The position numbers and the translations under genes were made by a program. Below, piece by piece: positions 26,684 through 35,297 of a stretch of 64,000 nt of DNA; position 1 is the first letter of the stretch; the number at the start of each line of letters is the position of its first letter. Under the pieces are notes generated by a model. It saw only the letters and a list, made by a program, of their open reading frames with translations, was not told the origin of the DNA and ran no database searches. The DNA is taken from the NCBI RefSeq assembly GCF_900176475.1, contig NZ_FWXX01000003.1, positions 1-64,000 on the forward strand, given 5' to 3'. This DNA is from Tropicibacter naphthalenivorans. GTDB taxonomy: Bacteria > Pseudomonadota > Alphaproteobacteria > Rhodobacterales > Rhodobacteraceae.

Positions 26684-27442
26684 TTAACCGATCCGAAAGC
26701 TATCGCCCAAATAGACCCGCCGGACGTTCTCATTGCGCACCACTTCTTCGGGTGTGCCGGACATCAACACGTGGCCGTCATGCAGGATATAGGCGCGGTC
26801 CACGATCTCTAGGGTTTCGCGCACGTTGTGGTCGGTGATCAGCACACCGATGCCGCGCGTCTTGAGATCCGCGACCAAGTGGCGAATGTCGCCAACGCTG
26901 ATCGGGTCCACCCCGGCAAAGGGTTCATCCAGCAGCAGGTACTTGGGATCGGCGGCCAGACAGCGCGCGATTTCCACCCGGCGACGTTCCCCGCCGGACA
27001 GGGCCAGCGCGGGCGCGCGGCGCAGGTGTTCGATGGAAAACTCGCCCAAGAGCTCTTCAAGCCGCTCGCGGCGACGGTGCGGGTCTTTCTCGGCGATGTC
27101 CAACACGGCAGAGATATTGTCTTCGACCGACAGCCCGCGAAAGATCGACATCTCTTGCGGCAGATAGCCGATCCCCAGCCGCGCGCGGCGGTACATCGGC
27201 AGATAGGTCGCATCACGCCCGTCGATCAAGACTTGCCCCGCGTCGGGGTTCACCAATCCCGCAATGGCGTAAAAGGACGTGGTCTTGCCCGACCCGTTCG
27301 GCCCCAGCAAGGCCACCACCTCGCCGCGGTCCAGCGTCATGGTCACGTCCCGGATGACCACCCGCTTGCGATAGCTTTTGCGCAGGTGCGAGACCCGCAG
27401 GCCGGACTGGCCCTCTGTAACCGTCAGCGCTGGTTGCGCCAT
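26684..27442 (-). CDS. lptB: LPS export ABC transporter ATP-binding protein LptB
   Basis: About 252 residues with the full ABC set: Walker [11 protein letters not shown]-loop, signature [14 protein letters not shown], Walker [11 protein letters not shown] and switch His (TDHNVRET). Preceded by lptA and lptC, it is the ATPase that powers lipopolysaccharide extraction from the inner membrane with LptFG. ATG 27442 overlaps the lptA stop by one base; a GTG one codon upstream is also possible. Confidence 0.95.
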   Translation of the reverse strand: MAQPALTVTEGQSGLRVSHLRKSYRKRVVIRDVTMTLDRGEVVALLGPNGSGKTTSFYAIAGLVNPDAGQVLIDGRDATYLPMYRRARLGIGYLPQEMSIFRGLSVEDNISAVLDIAEKDPHRRRERLEELLGEFSIEHLRRAPALALSGGERRRVEIARCLAADPKYLLLDEPFAGVDPISVGDIRHLVADLKTRGIGVLITDHNVRETLEIVDRAYILHDGHVLMSGTPEEVVRNENVRRVYLGDSFRIG

Positions 27443-27921
27443 CACTCGTCTCCAGTTTGCAACACCGTCTTGACCCGGCCCGACATCTGCGCCGTTCCGG
27501 TTTCAAGGTTCACCACCATGCGCCCCGAGGTCAGCGCGTTGTCGCCTTGGGTCAGCAACACATTGCCGGTCATGACGACCTCGCCGCCCTCGATATTGTA
27601 ATCGGCGCGGTCGGCCTCGGCCGCCTCGGAGCCGCTGACAAGGGTCACGCCGCCCGTCGCCTCCAGCCGTTCGATCCGCCCCGCGCCCCCGGCATAGACG
27701 ACCAGCACGCGCGGCGCAGCAAGGCGCATCTGCCCCTGGGCGATCACCACGTTGCCGGTGTACAGCGCCGTGCCATCCGACTGGTTCACCGACAAGGCGT
27801 CGGCGGTCACCTCGACGGGCGCGCGCGTATCCTGCTGCATAGAACCAAAGGCGACCTGCGCCTGAGCGAGGGCAAAGGACGGCACGGCCAGCGCGGCCAG
27901 GGTAACGAGCAGACGGATCAT
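27442..27921 (-). CDS. lptA: Periplasmic LPS bridge protein LptA
   Basis: 159 residues. A signal peptide ([20 protein letters not shown]) precedes an OstA/LptA-type beta-jellyroll domain ([39 protein letters not shown]). It carries lipopolysaccharide across the periplasm from LptC to LptD. It overlaps lptC by four bases (ATGA) and lptB by about one base. Confidence 0.92.
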   Translation of the reverse strand: MIRLLVTLAALAVPSFALAQAQVAFGSMQQDTRAPVEVTADALSVNQSDGTALYTGNVVIAQGQMRLAAPRVLVVYAGGAGRIERLEATGGVTLVSGSEAAEADRADYNIEGGEVVMTGNVLLTQGDNALTSGRMVVNLETGTAQMSGRVKTVLQTGDE

Positions 27922-28535
27922 GGGGCAGCTTTCTCTTGTCTTGGGGGCTGATATAGCAGCTTTACCCCTTCGGTGAACAGCATTTGCACATCGGTGCCAT
28001 CCTCGGTCGGCACAATGCGCAGTTTCCCGGCCTCCAGCGTACCGGCGGGGCCGCTTCCCTGCACCGGGCCAAGCGTCTCGACCTCGATCCGGTCGAGGCC
28101 CGACAAAAGGCTATCGGTGGTCACCACATAGCCGGTCGAGCTTTGGATTCGCACGCCGCCGTCCAGCTGCGTCTGCTGGGTCACGTCGCGCACCGTCGCC
28201 GCCGCGGCGTCCAGTTGCAGATCCCCACCAGAGTTCAGCCGCATATGCGCGCTGAGATCATCGGCAAAGATCAGCCCCTCCCCGTCCGCCCGCGCCACCC
28301 GCGCCGACATGGTCAGCACATCGCCGCGCGGCGTGGTCCCGGCATAATAGGGCGCGCTGATCTGTTGATTGGCGGTCTCGCCCCCGACCAGCGTATCGGC
28401 AAAGGGCACGTCCATCCCCGGCTTGGCCCCGCGCGACAGCAGGAACATGGTCGACAACAGCGCCAGCGCCGCCATGGGCAGCAGGATCTTGAGCCAAGCG
28501 ATAAACCGCGAATAAGACCCCAGTGGCCGCCCCAT
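27918..28535 (-). CDS. lptC: LPS export protein LptC
   Basis: 205 residues. An N-terminal membrane anchor (IAWLKILLPMAALALLSTMF, about 12-31) is followed by a periplasmic LptC domain (GVRIQSSTGYVVTTDSLL, GKLRIVPTED). It passes lipopolysaccharide from LptBFG to LptA. The gene follows rnd by 12 bases and overlaps lptA, so rnd-lptC-lptA-lptB form one operon. Confidence 0.88.
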   Translation of the reverse strand: MGRPLGSYSRFIAWLKILLPMAALALLSTMFLLSRGAKPGMDVPFADTLVGGETANQQISAPYYAGTTPRGDVLTMSARVARADGEGLIFADDLSAHMRLNSGGDLQLDAAAATVRDVTQQTQLDGGVRIQSSTGYVVTTDSLLSGLDRIEVETLGPVQGSGPAGTLEAGKLRIVPTEDGTDVQMLFTEGVKLLYQPPRQEKAAP

Positions 28536-28547
28536 CCCTATCCCCGA

Positions 28548-29162
28548 TCACATATGCGCAAAAATGTCGGTGTCCGGCCAGCCTTCGAGGTCCAGCAAGG
28601 CCCGCGTCGGCAGGAAGTCGAAACACGATTGGGCCAGCGCCGTGCGGCCTTCGCGCTCCAGCATGACGTTCAGCTTGTCGCGCAGCTTGTGCAGGTGCAG
28701 CACGTCGGACGCGGCATAAGCAATCTGCGGGTCGGTCAGCTCTTCCGCGCCCCAGTCGCTGGATTGCTGCTGCTTGGAAATGTCCACGCCCAGCAGTTCC
28801 TGCGTCAGGTTCCGCAAGCCGTGCCGGTCCGTATAGGTGCGCACCATGCGGCTGGCGATCTTGGTGCAATAGACCGGGGCGGCCAGCGCGCCGAACGTCT
28901 TGTACATCGCGGCGATGTCGAACCGCCCGTAGTGAAACAGCTTGAGCACATCCTCGTCGGTCAGCAGCCGTTCGAGATTGGGGGCAGAGCTCTGCCCCTT
29001 GGCGATCTGCACCAGATGCGCGTCGCCATCCCCGGCGGACAGCTGCACCACGCACAACCGGTCGCGACCGGGGATCAGGCCCATCGTTTCACAGTCGATG
29101 GCCACCATCGGGCCAAGGTCCAGATCGTCGGGCAGATCGCCTTTATGCAGATGGTTGGTCAC
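28548..29162 (-). CDS. rnd: Short ribonuclease D-type 3'-5' exonuclease
   Basis: 204 residues containing only the DEDD exonuclease domain: MVAIDCETMGL (Exo I), HYGRFDIAAMY (Exo II) and YAASDVLHLHKL (Exo III, DEDDy tyrosine). The C-terminal HRDC domains of classical RNase D (about 370 residues) are missing; this compact form is common in alphaproteobacteria. It trims tRNA or other RNA 3' ends. It is the first gene of the rnd-lptCAB unit; the promoter must lie in the long gap upstream. Confidence 0.9.
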   Translation of the reverse strand: MTNHLHKGDLPDDLDLGPMVAIDCETMGLIPGRDRLCVVQLSAGDGDAHLVQIAKGQSSAPNLERLLTDEDVLKLFHYGRFDIAAMYKTFGALAAPVYCTKIASRMVRTYTDRHGLRNLTQELLGVDISKQQQSSDWGAEELTDPQIAYAASDVLHLHKLRDKLNVMLEREGRTALAQSCFDFLPTRALLDLEGWPDTDIFAHM

Positions 29163-30106
29163 GGGGCCGCCTCTTGGTCATGCGCATCAAAGTGTTAGCG
29201 ACATAGCCGCCCCAAAGGTTGCTTTCAACTGCACCGAATGGGACAGCCTTGCCACATTCTGTCGGCCCAGCCGGGAAATGTGGTGCCTTTTGGGCAAATT
29301 CAGGCAGATTCGCGGCGCTCAAAGGGTTTGATTCGGGCACCGCGGTCACGCGATTGCAGGGATTGTAATATTTCGTGAGGTGCACACTTCCCCTCAAGAT
29401 TGTCGCGGCGCAGCATTTGCAAAGCGCTTAAAATGTCACCACGCCCGCCCCGCACAGAACTGTTTCGTTCGGCGGATGACGCGAGAAACGCCCAGACCAG
29501 CGCGGAATCGCTGCGGCTCACTGTTTCCCACCTTGGACAATGACAGGCACAGCAAAGGGCGATTCCCCATAAAACTAGGCGAGATTCCTGCCTGAATCCG
29601 AAAAACCCCGACAACTGTTTCGAAACCGAAAACAATAAAGCCGAAAACCTACAGCCAATTGGCCTGCATCAAGGCAACAATGCCTCAACCAGCTGTGGGT
29701 TAACAAAGCCTTGGAATTCCCCTTGTCCGACGGGGCAAGAAAACCCATTTTTAGATGGAAATCAGAGGCCTGCCGCGGCCAGAGAAAGGTTAAAATGCCA
29801 CGGTGCGCTAAGACGTTAATCAACCTAAAGTTGCCATGCTACGTCTCAGTTGACGTAACACAAGAGCAGCGGCATAACTGAATATGTCGAGCGTTTAGGA
29901 CAAATTCTTGTCTTAATTCGTTTTCAAACGGCACTTGGGGTTGGTGCTTCCACATTGGGAGTTGAACGGTAAAACAGCGATCAATGGATCGAGGTATGGT
30001 ACAAAAACGGGGCCTGGGGGCCCGCGTCCGAACCCGCCAAGGCGGTGACGGGCACCATGCCAAGACTGATGATCAAAAAGATACCGTTTGCTGCTTCCGT
30101 CAACGC
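29163..30106. other. Long AT-richer intergenic region upstream of the sugar transferase
   Basis: About 940 bases between the divergent rnd and sugar-transferase genes, clearly lower in G+C than the surroundings from about 29560 to 29980. Short frames on the minus strand (29300-29635, 29575-29823) lack ribosome sites and known products. It holds a promoter-like pair (29850-29878) and a small inverted repeat GACAA-ATTC-TTGTC (29899-29912). Long AT-rich leaders before exopolysaccharide initiation genes often bind several regulators, but no specific binding site can be named. Confidence 0.55.
29850..29878 (+). promoter_or_regulatory. Putative promoter toward the sugar transferase
   Basis: TTGACG (29850-29855) and CATAAC (29873-29878) are separated by 17 bases. 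The -35 box is good, the -10 weak. It would give a leader of over 200 bases before the coding start. Confidence 0.35.
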
Positions 30107-30814
30107 ATGGCTCGGGAGGTCATCTTGACACTGCATATTCGCCAGCCGCTGCCGACGGCAAAATTCGAGGCTCTGATAGACGAGGCCATCCACGTGGACC
30201 GTCGTCCCGCCTACTACCGCGATGTGTTCAAACGGGTGCTCGACGTGACCCTCGTGCTGATCGCCTTTCTGCCGGTTTTGATGATCACGCTGGTGTTTGC
30301 CGCGCTGGTCGCGCTGGACGGCAAGTCGCCACTGTACCGCCAGGAACGCGTGGGCCGCAACGGGCGCACCTTCTATATGTGGAAGCTGCGCTCGATGGTG
30401 CCGAACGCTGATCGCCTGCTCGAAGCCTATCTGGCGGACAACCCCGCCGCGCGCGCCGAGTGGGACCGCGATCAAAAGCTGCGCCACGACCCGCGCATCA
30501 CCAAGATCGGCCACCTGATCCGCAAATCCTCGATCGACGAGCTGCCGCAGCTGTGGAACGTGCTGCGCGGGGATATGTCCTTGGTTGGCCCGCGTCCGAT
30601 GATGCCCTGCCAGCAAGAGATTTACCCCGGCACCGCCTATTACGCGCTGCGCCCCGGCATCACCGGGTTCTGGCAGACCTCGGTGCGCAACGAATCCAGC
30701 TTTGCCCAGCGGGCCGAGTTCGATAGCGCCTATCTGCGCAAGCTGTCCTTTAAAACGGACGTTCTGACCCTATTTAAGACCGTACGCGTCGTGATACGGG
30801 GCACCGGCTACTAA
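30107..30814 (+). CDS. Undecaprenyl-phosphate sugar phosphotransferase (ExoY-like)
   Basis: About 235 residues of the bacterial sugar transferase (PssY/ExoY) family: one membrane segment (VTLVLIAFLPVLMITLVF), then YRQERVGRNGRTFYMWKLRS, SSIDELPQLWNVLRGDMSLV, GPRPMM and LRPGITGFWQTS. It links the first sugar phosphate (often galactose or glucose 1-phosphate) to undecaprenyl phosphate, starting a polysaccharide repeat unit. An in-frame TTG at 30125 has a GGGAGGT site four bases upstream and may be the true start; ATG 30107 has a poorer one. It is a single-gene unit ended by a strong terminator. Confidence 0.9.
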   Translation: MAREVILTLHIRQPLPTAKFEALIDEAIHVDRRPAYYRDVFKRVLDVTLVLIAFLPVLMITLVFAALVALDGKSPLYRQERVGRNGRTFYMWKLRSMVPNADRLLEAYLADNPAARAEWDRDQKLRHDPRITKIGHLIRKSSIDELPQLWNVLRGDMSLVGPRPMMPCQQEIYPGTAYYALRPGITGFWQTSVRNESSFAQRAEFDSAYLRKLSFKTDVLTLFKTVRVVIRGTGY

Positions 30815-30833
30815 ATTCCGACCGATGCGTACC

Positions 30834-30861
30834 AGCCCCGCCTGCCCGGCGGGGCTTTTTC
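30834..30861 (+). terminator. Rho-independent terminator of the sugar transferase gene
   Basis: AGCCCCGCC (30834-30842), loop TGCCC, GGCGGGGCT (30848-30856), then TTTTC. A perfect 9-bp G+C stem with a T tail, 20 bases after the stop. Confidence 0.9.
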
Positions 30862-30863
30862 GT

Positions 30864-31661
30864 TCAGGCGACGGTGGCCTGCATACATTGCCGCCCGTCC
30901 GGCCCGCGCACCCACATATCGCCGCCGTTGCGGCAAAACTGCGCGCTTTCAAAGTGCATGAGCGGCGCAGTGGCGCGAAAGGCAAAGCGCTGCACCGGGG
31001 CGGCATCCTGCGCCATCAGCATCAAGAGCTGCGCCAGCAAAGGCCCGTGGACCACAAGCCCCTGATAACCTTCGACGTCCTTGGCATAATCCAGATCGTA
31101 ATGGATGCGGTGCCCGTTGAAGGTCAGCGCCGAGTAGCGGAACAGCAAGGTGCTATCAAAGCTGACGTCCTGCACTTGGGTCGCGTCATCGCGAGCGCTT
31201 GGCGGCGTGGGGCGGGGTGCGCTGGGATCAGGGTCTTCGCGGTAGACCAAGTCCTGCGTTTCGCTGACGCACAGCGCGCCATCCTGCCAGATCTCGTGCC
31301 GCAACGTGACAAAGCCCAAAGGCCCGGTGCGCCCGTCCTTGCGAGCCGTCTTTTCCACCCGCGTCACCTTTTCCGCCTGACGCCCGGCGCGCAGGGGCGC
31401 GAGGAACTCCAAAGCGCCGCCCGCCCACATGCGCCGGGGCAGCCCCATATCGGGGATCAACCCACCCACACGCGGATGCCCGTCCCGACCCAGCTGCGCA
31501 GGCGGCTGCGCGTCCCAAAAGTAGATCTGGTGGAAAAACGGCGGCAAGGCATCGCCCGCCCCGATCTGATCCGCGCGCCCCAGCGCAACCACCAAGGCCT
31601 GCGCGCGGGCTGGGTCCATCACATCGGTTTGACGCTGGTCTGTCTGGGCTGCATCCTGCAT
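30864..31661 (-). CDS. FAS1-like/HTD2-type acyl-CoA dehydratase
   Basis: 265 residues. It resembles the hot-dog-fold MaoC/FAS1-like dehydratases that include mesaconyl-C4-CoA hydratase: HQIYFWDAQPPAQLGRDGHP near the N-terminus, LTFNGHRIHYDLDYAKDVEGY around residue 185 and LVVHGPLLAQLL. It probably hydrates or dehydrates a short or branched acyl-CoA; the substrate cannot be read from sequence. The start is set by AAGGAGG six to seven bases before the ATG. It is divergent from the VOC gene, 33 bases away. Confidence 0.78.
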   Translation of the reverse strand: MQDAAQTDQRQTDVMDPARAQALVVALGRADQIGAGDALPPFFHQIYFWDAQPPAQLGRDGHPRVGGLIPDMGLPRRMWAGGALEFLAPLRAGRQAEKVTRVEKTARKDGRTGPLGFVTLRHEIWQDGALCVSETQDLVYREDPDPSAPRPTPPSARDDATQVQDVSFDSTLLFRYSALTFNGHRIHYDLDYAKDVEGYQGLVVHGPLLAQLLMLMAQDAAPVQRFAFRATAPLMHFESAQFCRNGGDMWVRGPDGRQCMQATVA

Positions 31662-31694
31662 GGGCCGTCCTCCTTGTTTGCCGGAGTTATCTCA

Positions 31695-32093
31695 ATGAAG
31701 CCGCCCGCCGTCCAGTCGCTTGACCACCTTGTGCTGACCGTCACCGATCTGGACACGACCTGCCGATTCTATACGGCTTTGGGGATGGAGGTGACGCAGT
31801 TCACCCCTGCCGATGGCACCACCCGCTCAGCGCTAAGCTTTGGCACGCAAAAGATCAACCTGCACGTCGCTGGGGCCGAATTCGAGCCCAAGGCGAGGCA
31901 AGCGACCCCCGGCTCGGGCGACCTGTGCTTTTTGTCCGAGACGCCTTTGGCGGTGTGGCAAGAGCACCTGACCACCCAAGGCATCGCGATAGAGATCGGC
32001 CCCATCGCCCGCACCGGGGCCACGGGGCGGATTGTCTCGCTCTATGTCCGTGACCCGGATGGCAACCTGATCGAGATCGCCAACCGCGCTTAG
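31695..32093 (+). CDS. VOC (glyoxalase/bleomycin-resistance fold) protein
   Basis: 132 residues. SLDHLVLTVTDLDTTCRFY opens the first beta-alpha-beta-beta-beta module; DPDGNLIEIAN closes the second with the metal-binding Glu. VOC proteins include glyoxalases, dioxygenases and antibiotic-binding proteins; which applies here is unknown. GGAG lies seven to eight bases before ATG 31695. It converges with the FMN reductase gene, four bases between stops. Confidence 0.88.
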   Translation: MKPPAVQSLDHLVLTVTDLDTTCRFYTALGMEVTQFTPADGTTRSALSFGTQKINLHVAGAEFEPKARQATPGSGDLCFLSETPLAVWQEHLTTQGIAIEIGPIARTGATGRIVSLYVRDPDGNLIEIANRA

Positions 32094-32097
32094 ACGC

Positions 32098-32646
32098 TTA
32101 GGCCCGCAGCTTGATGACCTCATGCAGGTTCGCCATCAACCCCTGCACCAGCTCAATGCCGAATTCGTTGGTCAGACGGCCCTCGTCGTCCCACTGACCA
32201 GAGGTCTGGGCGATAAAGACTTCGGGTCCGGGGATCACATGCGGCTGGAACGGGTTCAGACACAGCCGCAGCATGTTCTGCGCCCGCTCGCCGCCCGCAC
32301 GGCCCGCAGAAGCGCTCATGATCGCGACGGGCTTGTCCTTCCACGGGTTGCCTTCGACGCGCGACACCCAGTCCAGCGCGTTCTTGAGTCCACCGGGGAT
32401 ACCCTTGTTGTACTCGGGCGTGGAAATCAGCACCGCATCGGCGGCGGCGATCTGATCGGCGAGGGTCTGGACCTCGGAGGGGATGCCGTGCTCGGCCTGG
32501 TAATCCTCGTCGAACGCGGCAAAGCGCGTATTCGCCTCGGTATAGTCGGCCGGGCCGAAATGGCGCACGGCCTCGGCCAGCAGCAGTTTGTTGGTCGACG
32601 CGGCGCGCAGCGAGCCGCTGATGCCCAGAAGTTTCAAGGTACTCAT
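32098..32646 (-). CDS. NADPH-dependent FMN reductase family protein
   Basis: 182 residues with a flavodoxin-like fold: LLGISGSLRAASTNKLLL (phosphate-binding loop), STPEYNKGIPGGLKNALDW (FMN-binding) and ASAGRAGGERAQ. It reduces FMN, quinones or azo/chromate compounds using NAD(P)H. ATG 32646 follows an AGGTG site; a GTG three codons upstream is in frame but closer to that site. Confidence 0.9.
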   Translation of the reverse strand: MSTLKLLGISGSLRAASTNKLLLAEAVRHFGPADYTEANTRFAAFDEDYQAEHGIPSEVQTLADQIAAADAVLISTPEYNKGIPGGLKNALDWVSRVEGNPWKDKPVAIMSASAGRAGGERAQNMLRLCLNPFQPHVIPGPEVFIAQTSGQWDDEGRLTNEFGIELVQGLMANLHEVIKLRA

Positions 32647-32689
32647 ATCGTTCACCTATCGTGTTGTTCGTTGCCCTATAGGTGTCACG

Positions 32690-32717
32690 AAAAAACGCCG
32701 CGGCAAGCCGCGACGTT
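32690..32717 (-). terminator. Terminator of the OmpA-like lipoprotein gene
   Basis: On the minus strand AACGTCGCGG-CTTG-CCGCGGCGTT (one G-U pair) is followed by TTTTCG. A strong hairpin with T tail 30 bases past the stop at 32747. Confidence 0.85.
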
Positions 32718-32746
32718 CTCATAGGTGCTGTGCGTGGATGCGCAGA

Positions 32747-33415
32747 TTAGGCGTTGGGCAGGATCACGATCTGCACGCGGCGGTTCTGGGCCTTGCCTTC
32801 GGGGGTCAGGTTGCTGGCGACCGGCTGGTCCTCGCCGCGCCCGATGGCTTGCAAGCGGTAGCCCGGCACGCCTTCGCCCGCCAGCACGTTGACCACGGCC
32901 TGCGCGCGGCGCTGCGACAGGTTCAGGTTGTAGGCTGCGTCACCATCCGAGTCGGTGTGCCCGATGACCTGCGCAGTGGTGTCGGGATAGGCCAGAAGGC
33001 TTTGCGCCACGTCGCGCAGATCACCCACGAGGCCCGGGCGCAGCTCGGCGCTGTCGGTGGCGAACAGGATGTCCTGCGGCATGGTCACGATCAGGCGGTC
33101 ACCGGTGTTGGCGATGTCGACGTTGTTGCCCAACTGCTGGCGCAGCTCGGCCTCTTGCTTGTCCAACTGGTTGCCGATGGCAGCGCCCGCAGCGGCCCCG
33201 ACCAGTGCGCCGGCAACGGTGGCGCGGTTGCGTTCACCCTTGTCGCCACCGCCCAGAAGGCGGCCCGCAACGGCGCCCATGGCAGCCCCGGCCAGAGCGC
33301 CGGTCTTGGCCTGCGCGTTGGGGTCATTCTCGTTGAAAATCGGCCCGGTGGTGCAGGCGCTGAGGCTCAGCGCGGTCACAAGGGCAAGGGCGATGGGTTT
33401 GGTGGCTCGAATCAT
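32747..33415 (-). CDS. OmpA-family lipoprotein with glycine-zipper
   Basis: 222 residues. A lipoprotein signal (lipobox LSAC at about 18-21) precedes a glycine-zipper region (ALAGAAMGAVAGRLLGGG, then AGALVGAAAGAAIG) and a C-terminal OmpA peptidoglycan-binding domain (LFATDSAELRPG, VIGHTDSDGDAAYNLNLS, NRRVQIVI). It resembles YiaD-type envelope proteins and likely tethers outer membrane to cell wall. Single gene with its own terminator. Confidence 0.92.
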   Translation of the reverse strand: MIRATKPIALALVTALSLSACTTGPIFNENDPNAQAKTGALAGAAMGAVAGRLLGGGDKGERNRATVAGALVGAAAGAAIGNQLDKQEAELRQQLGNNVDIANTGDRLIVTMPQDILFATDSAELRPGLVGDLRDVAQSLLAYPDTTAQVIGHTDSDGDAAYNLNLSQRRAQAVVNVLAGEGVPGYRLQAIGRGEDQPVASNLTPEGKAQNRRVQIVILPNA

Positions 33416-33596
33416 GAGGGTCTCTTTCAGCTCGATGTTGCGGCCCGTTTCGGGCTTGGCGTTATGTCTAGCGATAATCTAGAGCGCGCACCAAGGCCCG
33501 TCACGGGGAAAATCGGCGGGCTTCCGCGCATGGGTGGGCGGCCGCGACCAGTTGATAAGGGTTTATAAACACTTAGGCTTTGGCCCGCGCGGATTG

Positions 33597-34457
33597 TTAT
33601 CCGATAGCAACCTCGTCATCACCCGCCTCCAGCCGCGCTGCCTCGTAGGCCAGCAACTGGCGTTTGACCGGCAAGCCCCAGTGATAGCCCCCCAGCCCCC
33701 CCGACTTGCGCAAAGCCCGATGGCAAGGAATCAGGTAGCTGATGGGGTTGCGCCCCACGGCGGTGCCAACGGCGCGCACGGCCTTAGGCGCGCCGACACA
33801 CTGCGCAATCTCGGAGTAGGTGCTCACATGGCCCGAAGGGATCTGCATCAACGCCTCCCACACCTTGATCTGAAAGGGCGCGCCGATCAGGTACAAGGGC
33901 ACGTCCCCGCCCTGCTGACCAAAGGCCGCCCCCACCCAGTCGCGTAACGCCTCTGGGTTCTCCACGTACTTCGCCTTGGGCCAGCGCCCGCACAGATCCT
34001 CCATCGCGCGCTCGTCGGTGGTATCTGCGGAAAAACCGATCCCACAAATCCCGCGATCCGTCCCCATGACCAAGGCCGGACCAAAGGGACTATCGAACCA
34101 TCCAAAGTGGATCACCAACCCCTCACCCTGACGCGCAAACTCTCCCGGCGACATGGCCTCCCACCGCAGGAACAGATCATGCAACCGCCCGCTGCCCGAC
34201 AAACCCGTGGCCAAGGCCGTGTCCAAGGTCGTGAACCGCTCGGACAACAGCGCCTTGGCGTGTCCAAGCGTCAGATACTGCTGGAACCGCTTGGGCGACA
34301 CCCCGGCCCAGGCCGAGAACACCCGCTGGAAATGCGCCGCAGACAACCCAACCTCATCCGCCACCTGATCCAAGCGCGCCGCCGGCCCCAGCCGATCCAC
34401 CGCCTCAATCGCCCGAGCCATGACTTGGTAGTGATAGCCGTCCGCTTGCGCACTCAT
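33597..34457 (-). CDS. AraC-type regulator fused to methylated-DNA-protein-cysteine methyltransferase
   Basis: 286 residues. The N-terminal ~100 form an AraC-type DNA-binding domain (two HTH units, QVADEVGLSAAHFQRVFSAW); the rest is an Ogt/AdaB domain with the active-site ISYLIPCHRALRKSGG. It should repair O6-alkylguanine by taking the alkyl group on its Cys and may regulate genes. Unlike E. coli Ada it lacks the N-terminal zinc/phosphotriester (AdaA) domain. GAGGAG lies about six bases before the ATG. The frame stays open far upstream but that extension is antisense to nth. Divergent from nth, another repair gene. Confidence 0.9.
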   Translation of the reverse strand: MSAQADGYHYQVMARAIEAVDRLGPAARLDQVADEVGLSAAHFQRVFSAWAGVSPKRFQQYLTLGHAKALLSERFTTLDTALATGLSGSGRLHDLFLRWEAMSPGEFARQGEGLVIHFGWFDSPFGPALVMGTDRGICGIGFSADTTDERAMEDLCGRWPKAKYVENPEALRDWVGAAFGQQGGDVPLYLIGAPFQIKVWEALMQIPSGHVSTYSEIAQCVGAPKAVRAVGTAVGRNPISYLIPCHRALRKSGGLGGYHWGLPVKRQLLAYEAARLEAGDDEVAIG

Positions 34458-34545
34458 GCCGTTTCTCCTCTTTTCAAATATCCTATCCCGCCCCCACGGC
34501 CGCACGCGACCCGGATTTTGCGCAATCCCCCTCCCCTCGCGCGCC

Positions 34546-34606
34546 CAAAAGTCTTCCAAGACTTTTGCAAATTCCTTCAAAGGAATTTGGCCGCCCGCCT
34601 GCGGCC
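34546..34606. repeat. Triple-hairpin element, copy 2
   Basis: Same plan as 25310-25373: CAAAAGTCTT/AAGACTTTTG (34546-34567), AAATTCCTT/AAGGAATTT (34569-34588), GGCCGC/GCGGCC (34589-34606). In stem 1 a T-to-C change on the left is matched by A-to-G on the right relative to copy 1. Here it lies between divergent genes, upstream of nth. Confidence 0.8.
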
Positions 34607-34652
34607 TTTGTTGCGCTTGCACAGTGAGGGCGAGGCGGGCATAGCTTGAGCC

Positions 34653-35297
34653 ATGGCAAAACAGCTCAATTACCACACCCTCCGCGAGATCTTTACGCGC
34701 TTTCAGGACTCGGAACCTGAACCCAAGGGCGAACTCAACCACGTCAACGCCTACACCCTCGTCGTCGCCGTCGCCCTTTCTGCGCAGGCCACCGACGCGG
34801 GCGTCAACAAGGCCACCGAAAAGCTCTTTCAGATCGCCGACACGCCGGAAAAGATGCTGGCCTTGGGCGAAGAGGGCGTGATCGAGCATATCAAGACCAT
34901 TGGCCTCTATCGCAACAAGGCCAAGAACGTCATCAAGCTGTCCCGCATCCTCGTGGATCAGTACGGCTCGCAGGTTCCCTGCTCCCGCGCCGCCTTGGAA
35001 TCCCTCCCCGGTGTGGGGCGCAAGACCGCCAACGTTGTGCTCAACATGTGGTGGCACTACCCCGCGCAGGCCGTGGACACCCATATCTTTCGCGTCGGCA
35101 ACCGCAGCGGCATCTGCCCCGGCAAGGACGTCGTCGCCGTCGAACGTGCGATCGAGGATCACATCCCGGTCGATTTCCAGCAACACGCGCATCACTGGCT
35201 GATCCTGCATGGCCGCTACATCTGCGTTGCGCGCAAACCCAAATGTAAGGCGTGTATCATCGCCGATCTTTGCCAGTTCGAGGAGAAAACCGAATGA
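34653..35297 (+). CDS. nth: Endonuclease III
   Basis: 214 residues. Helix-hairpin-helix LPGVGRKTANVVL (with catalytic Lys) and the catalytic Asp in VDTHIFRV are present, and the C-terminal [4Fe-4S] cluster is CVARKPKCKACIIADLC (C-x6-C-x2-C-x5-C). A bifunctional glycosylase/AP lyase that removes oxidised pyrimidines. Its stop overlaps the start of the PfkB kinase gene (ATGA), a coupling of repair and nucleoside/sugar kinase genes. Confidence 0.97.
   Translation: MAKQLNYHTLREIFTRFQDSEPEPKGELNHVNAYTLVVAVALSAQATDAGVNKATEKLFQIADTPEKMLALGEEGVIEHIKTIGLYRNKAKNVIKLSRILVDQYGSQVPCSRAALESLPGVGRKTANVVLNMWWHYPAQAVDTHIFRVGNRSGICPGKDVVAVERAIEDHIPVDFQQHAHHWLILHGRYICVARKPKCKACIIADLCQFEEKTE

Noticed and set aside
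29300-29823. Two small minus-strand frames in the long gap
   Set aside because: No ribosome site, no recognised domain, and composition unlike neighbouring genes.
34458-35210. N-terminal extension of the AraC/Ogt gene through the nth region
   Set aside because: It is antisense to nth and passes the good ribosome site before ATG 34457; conservation begins there.
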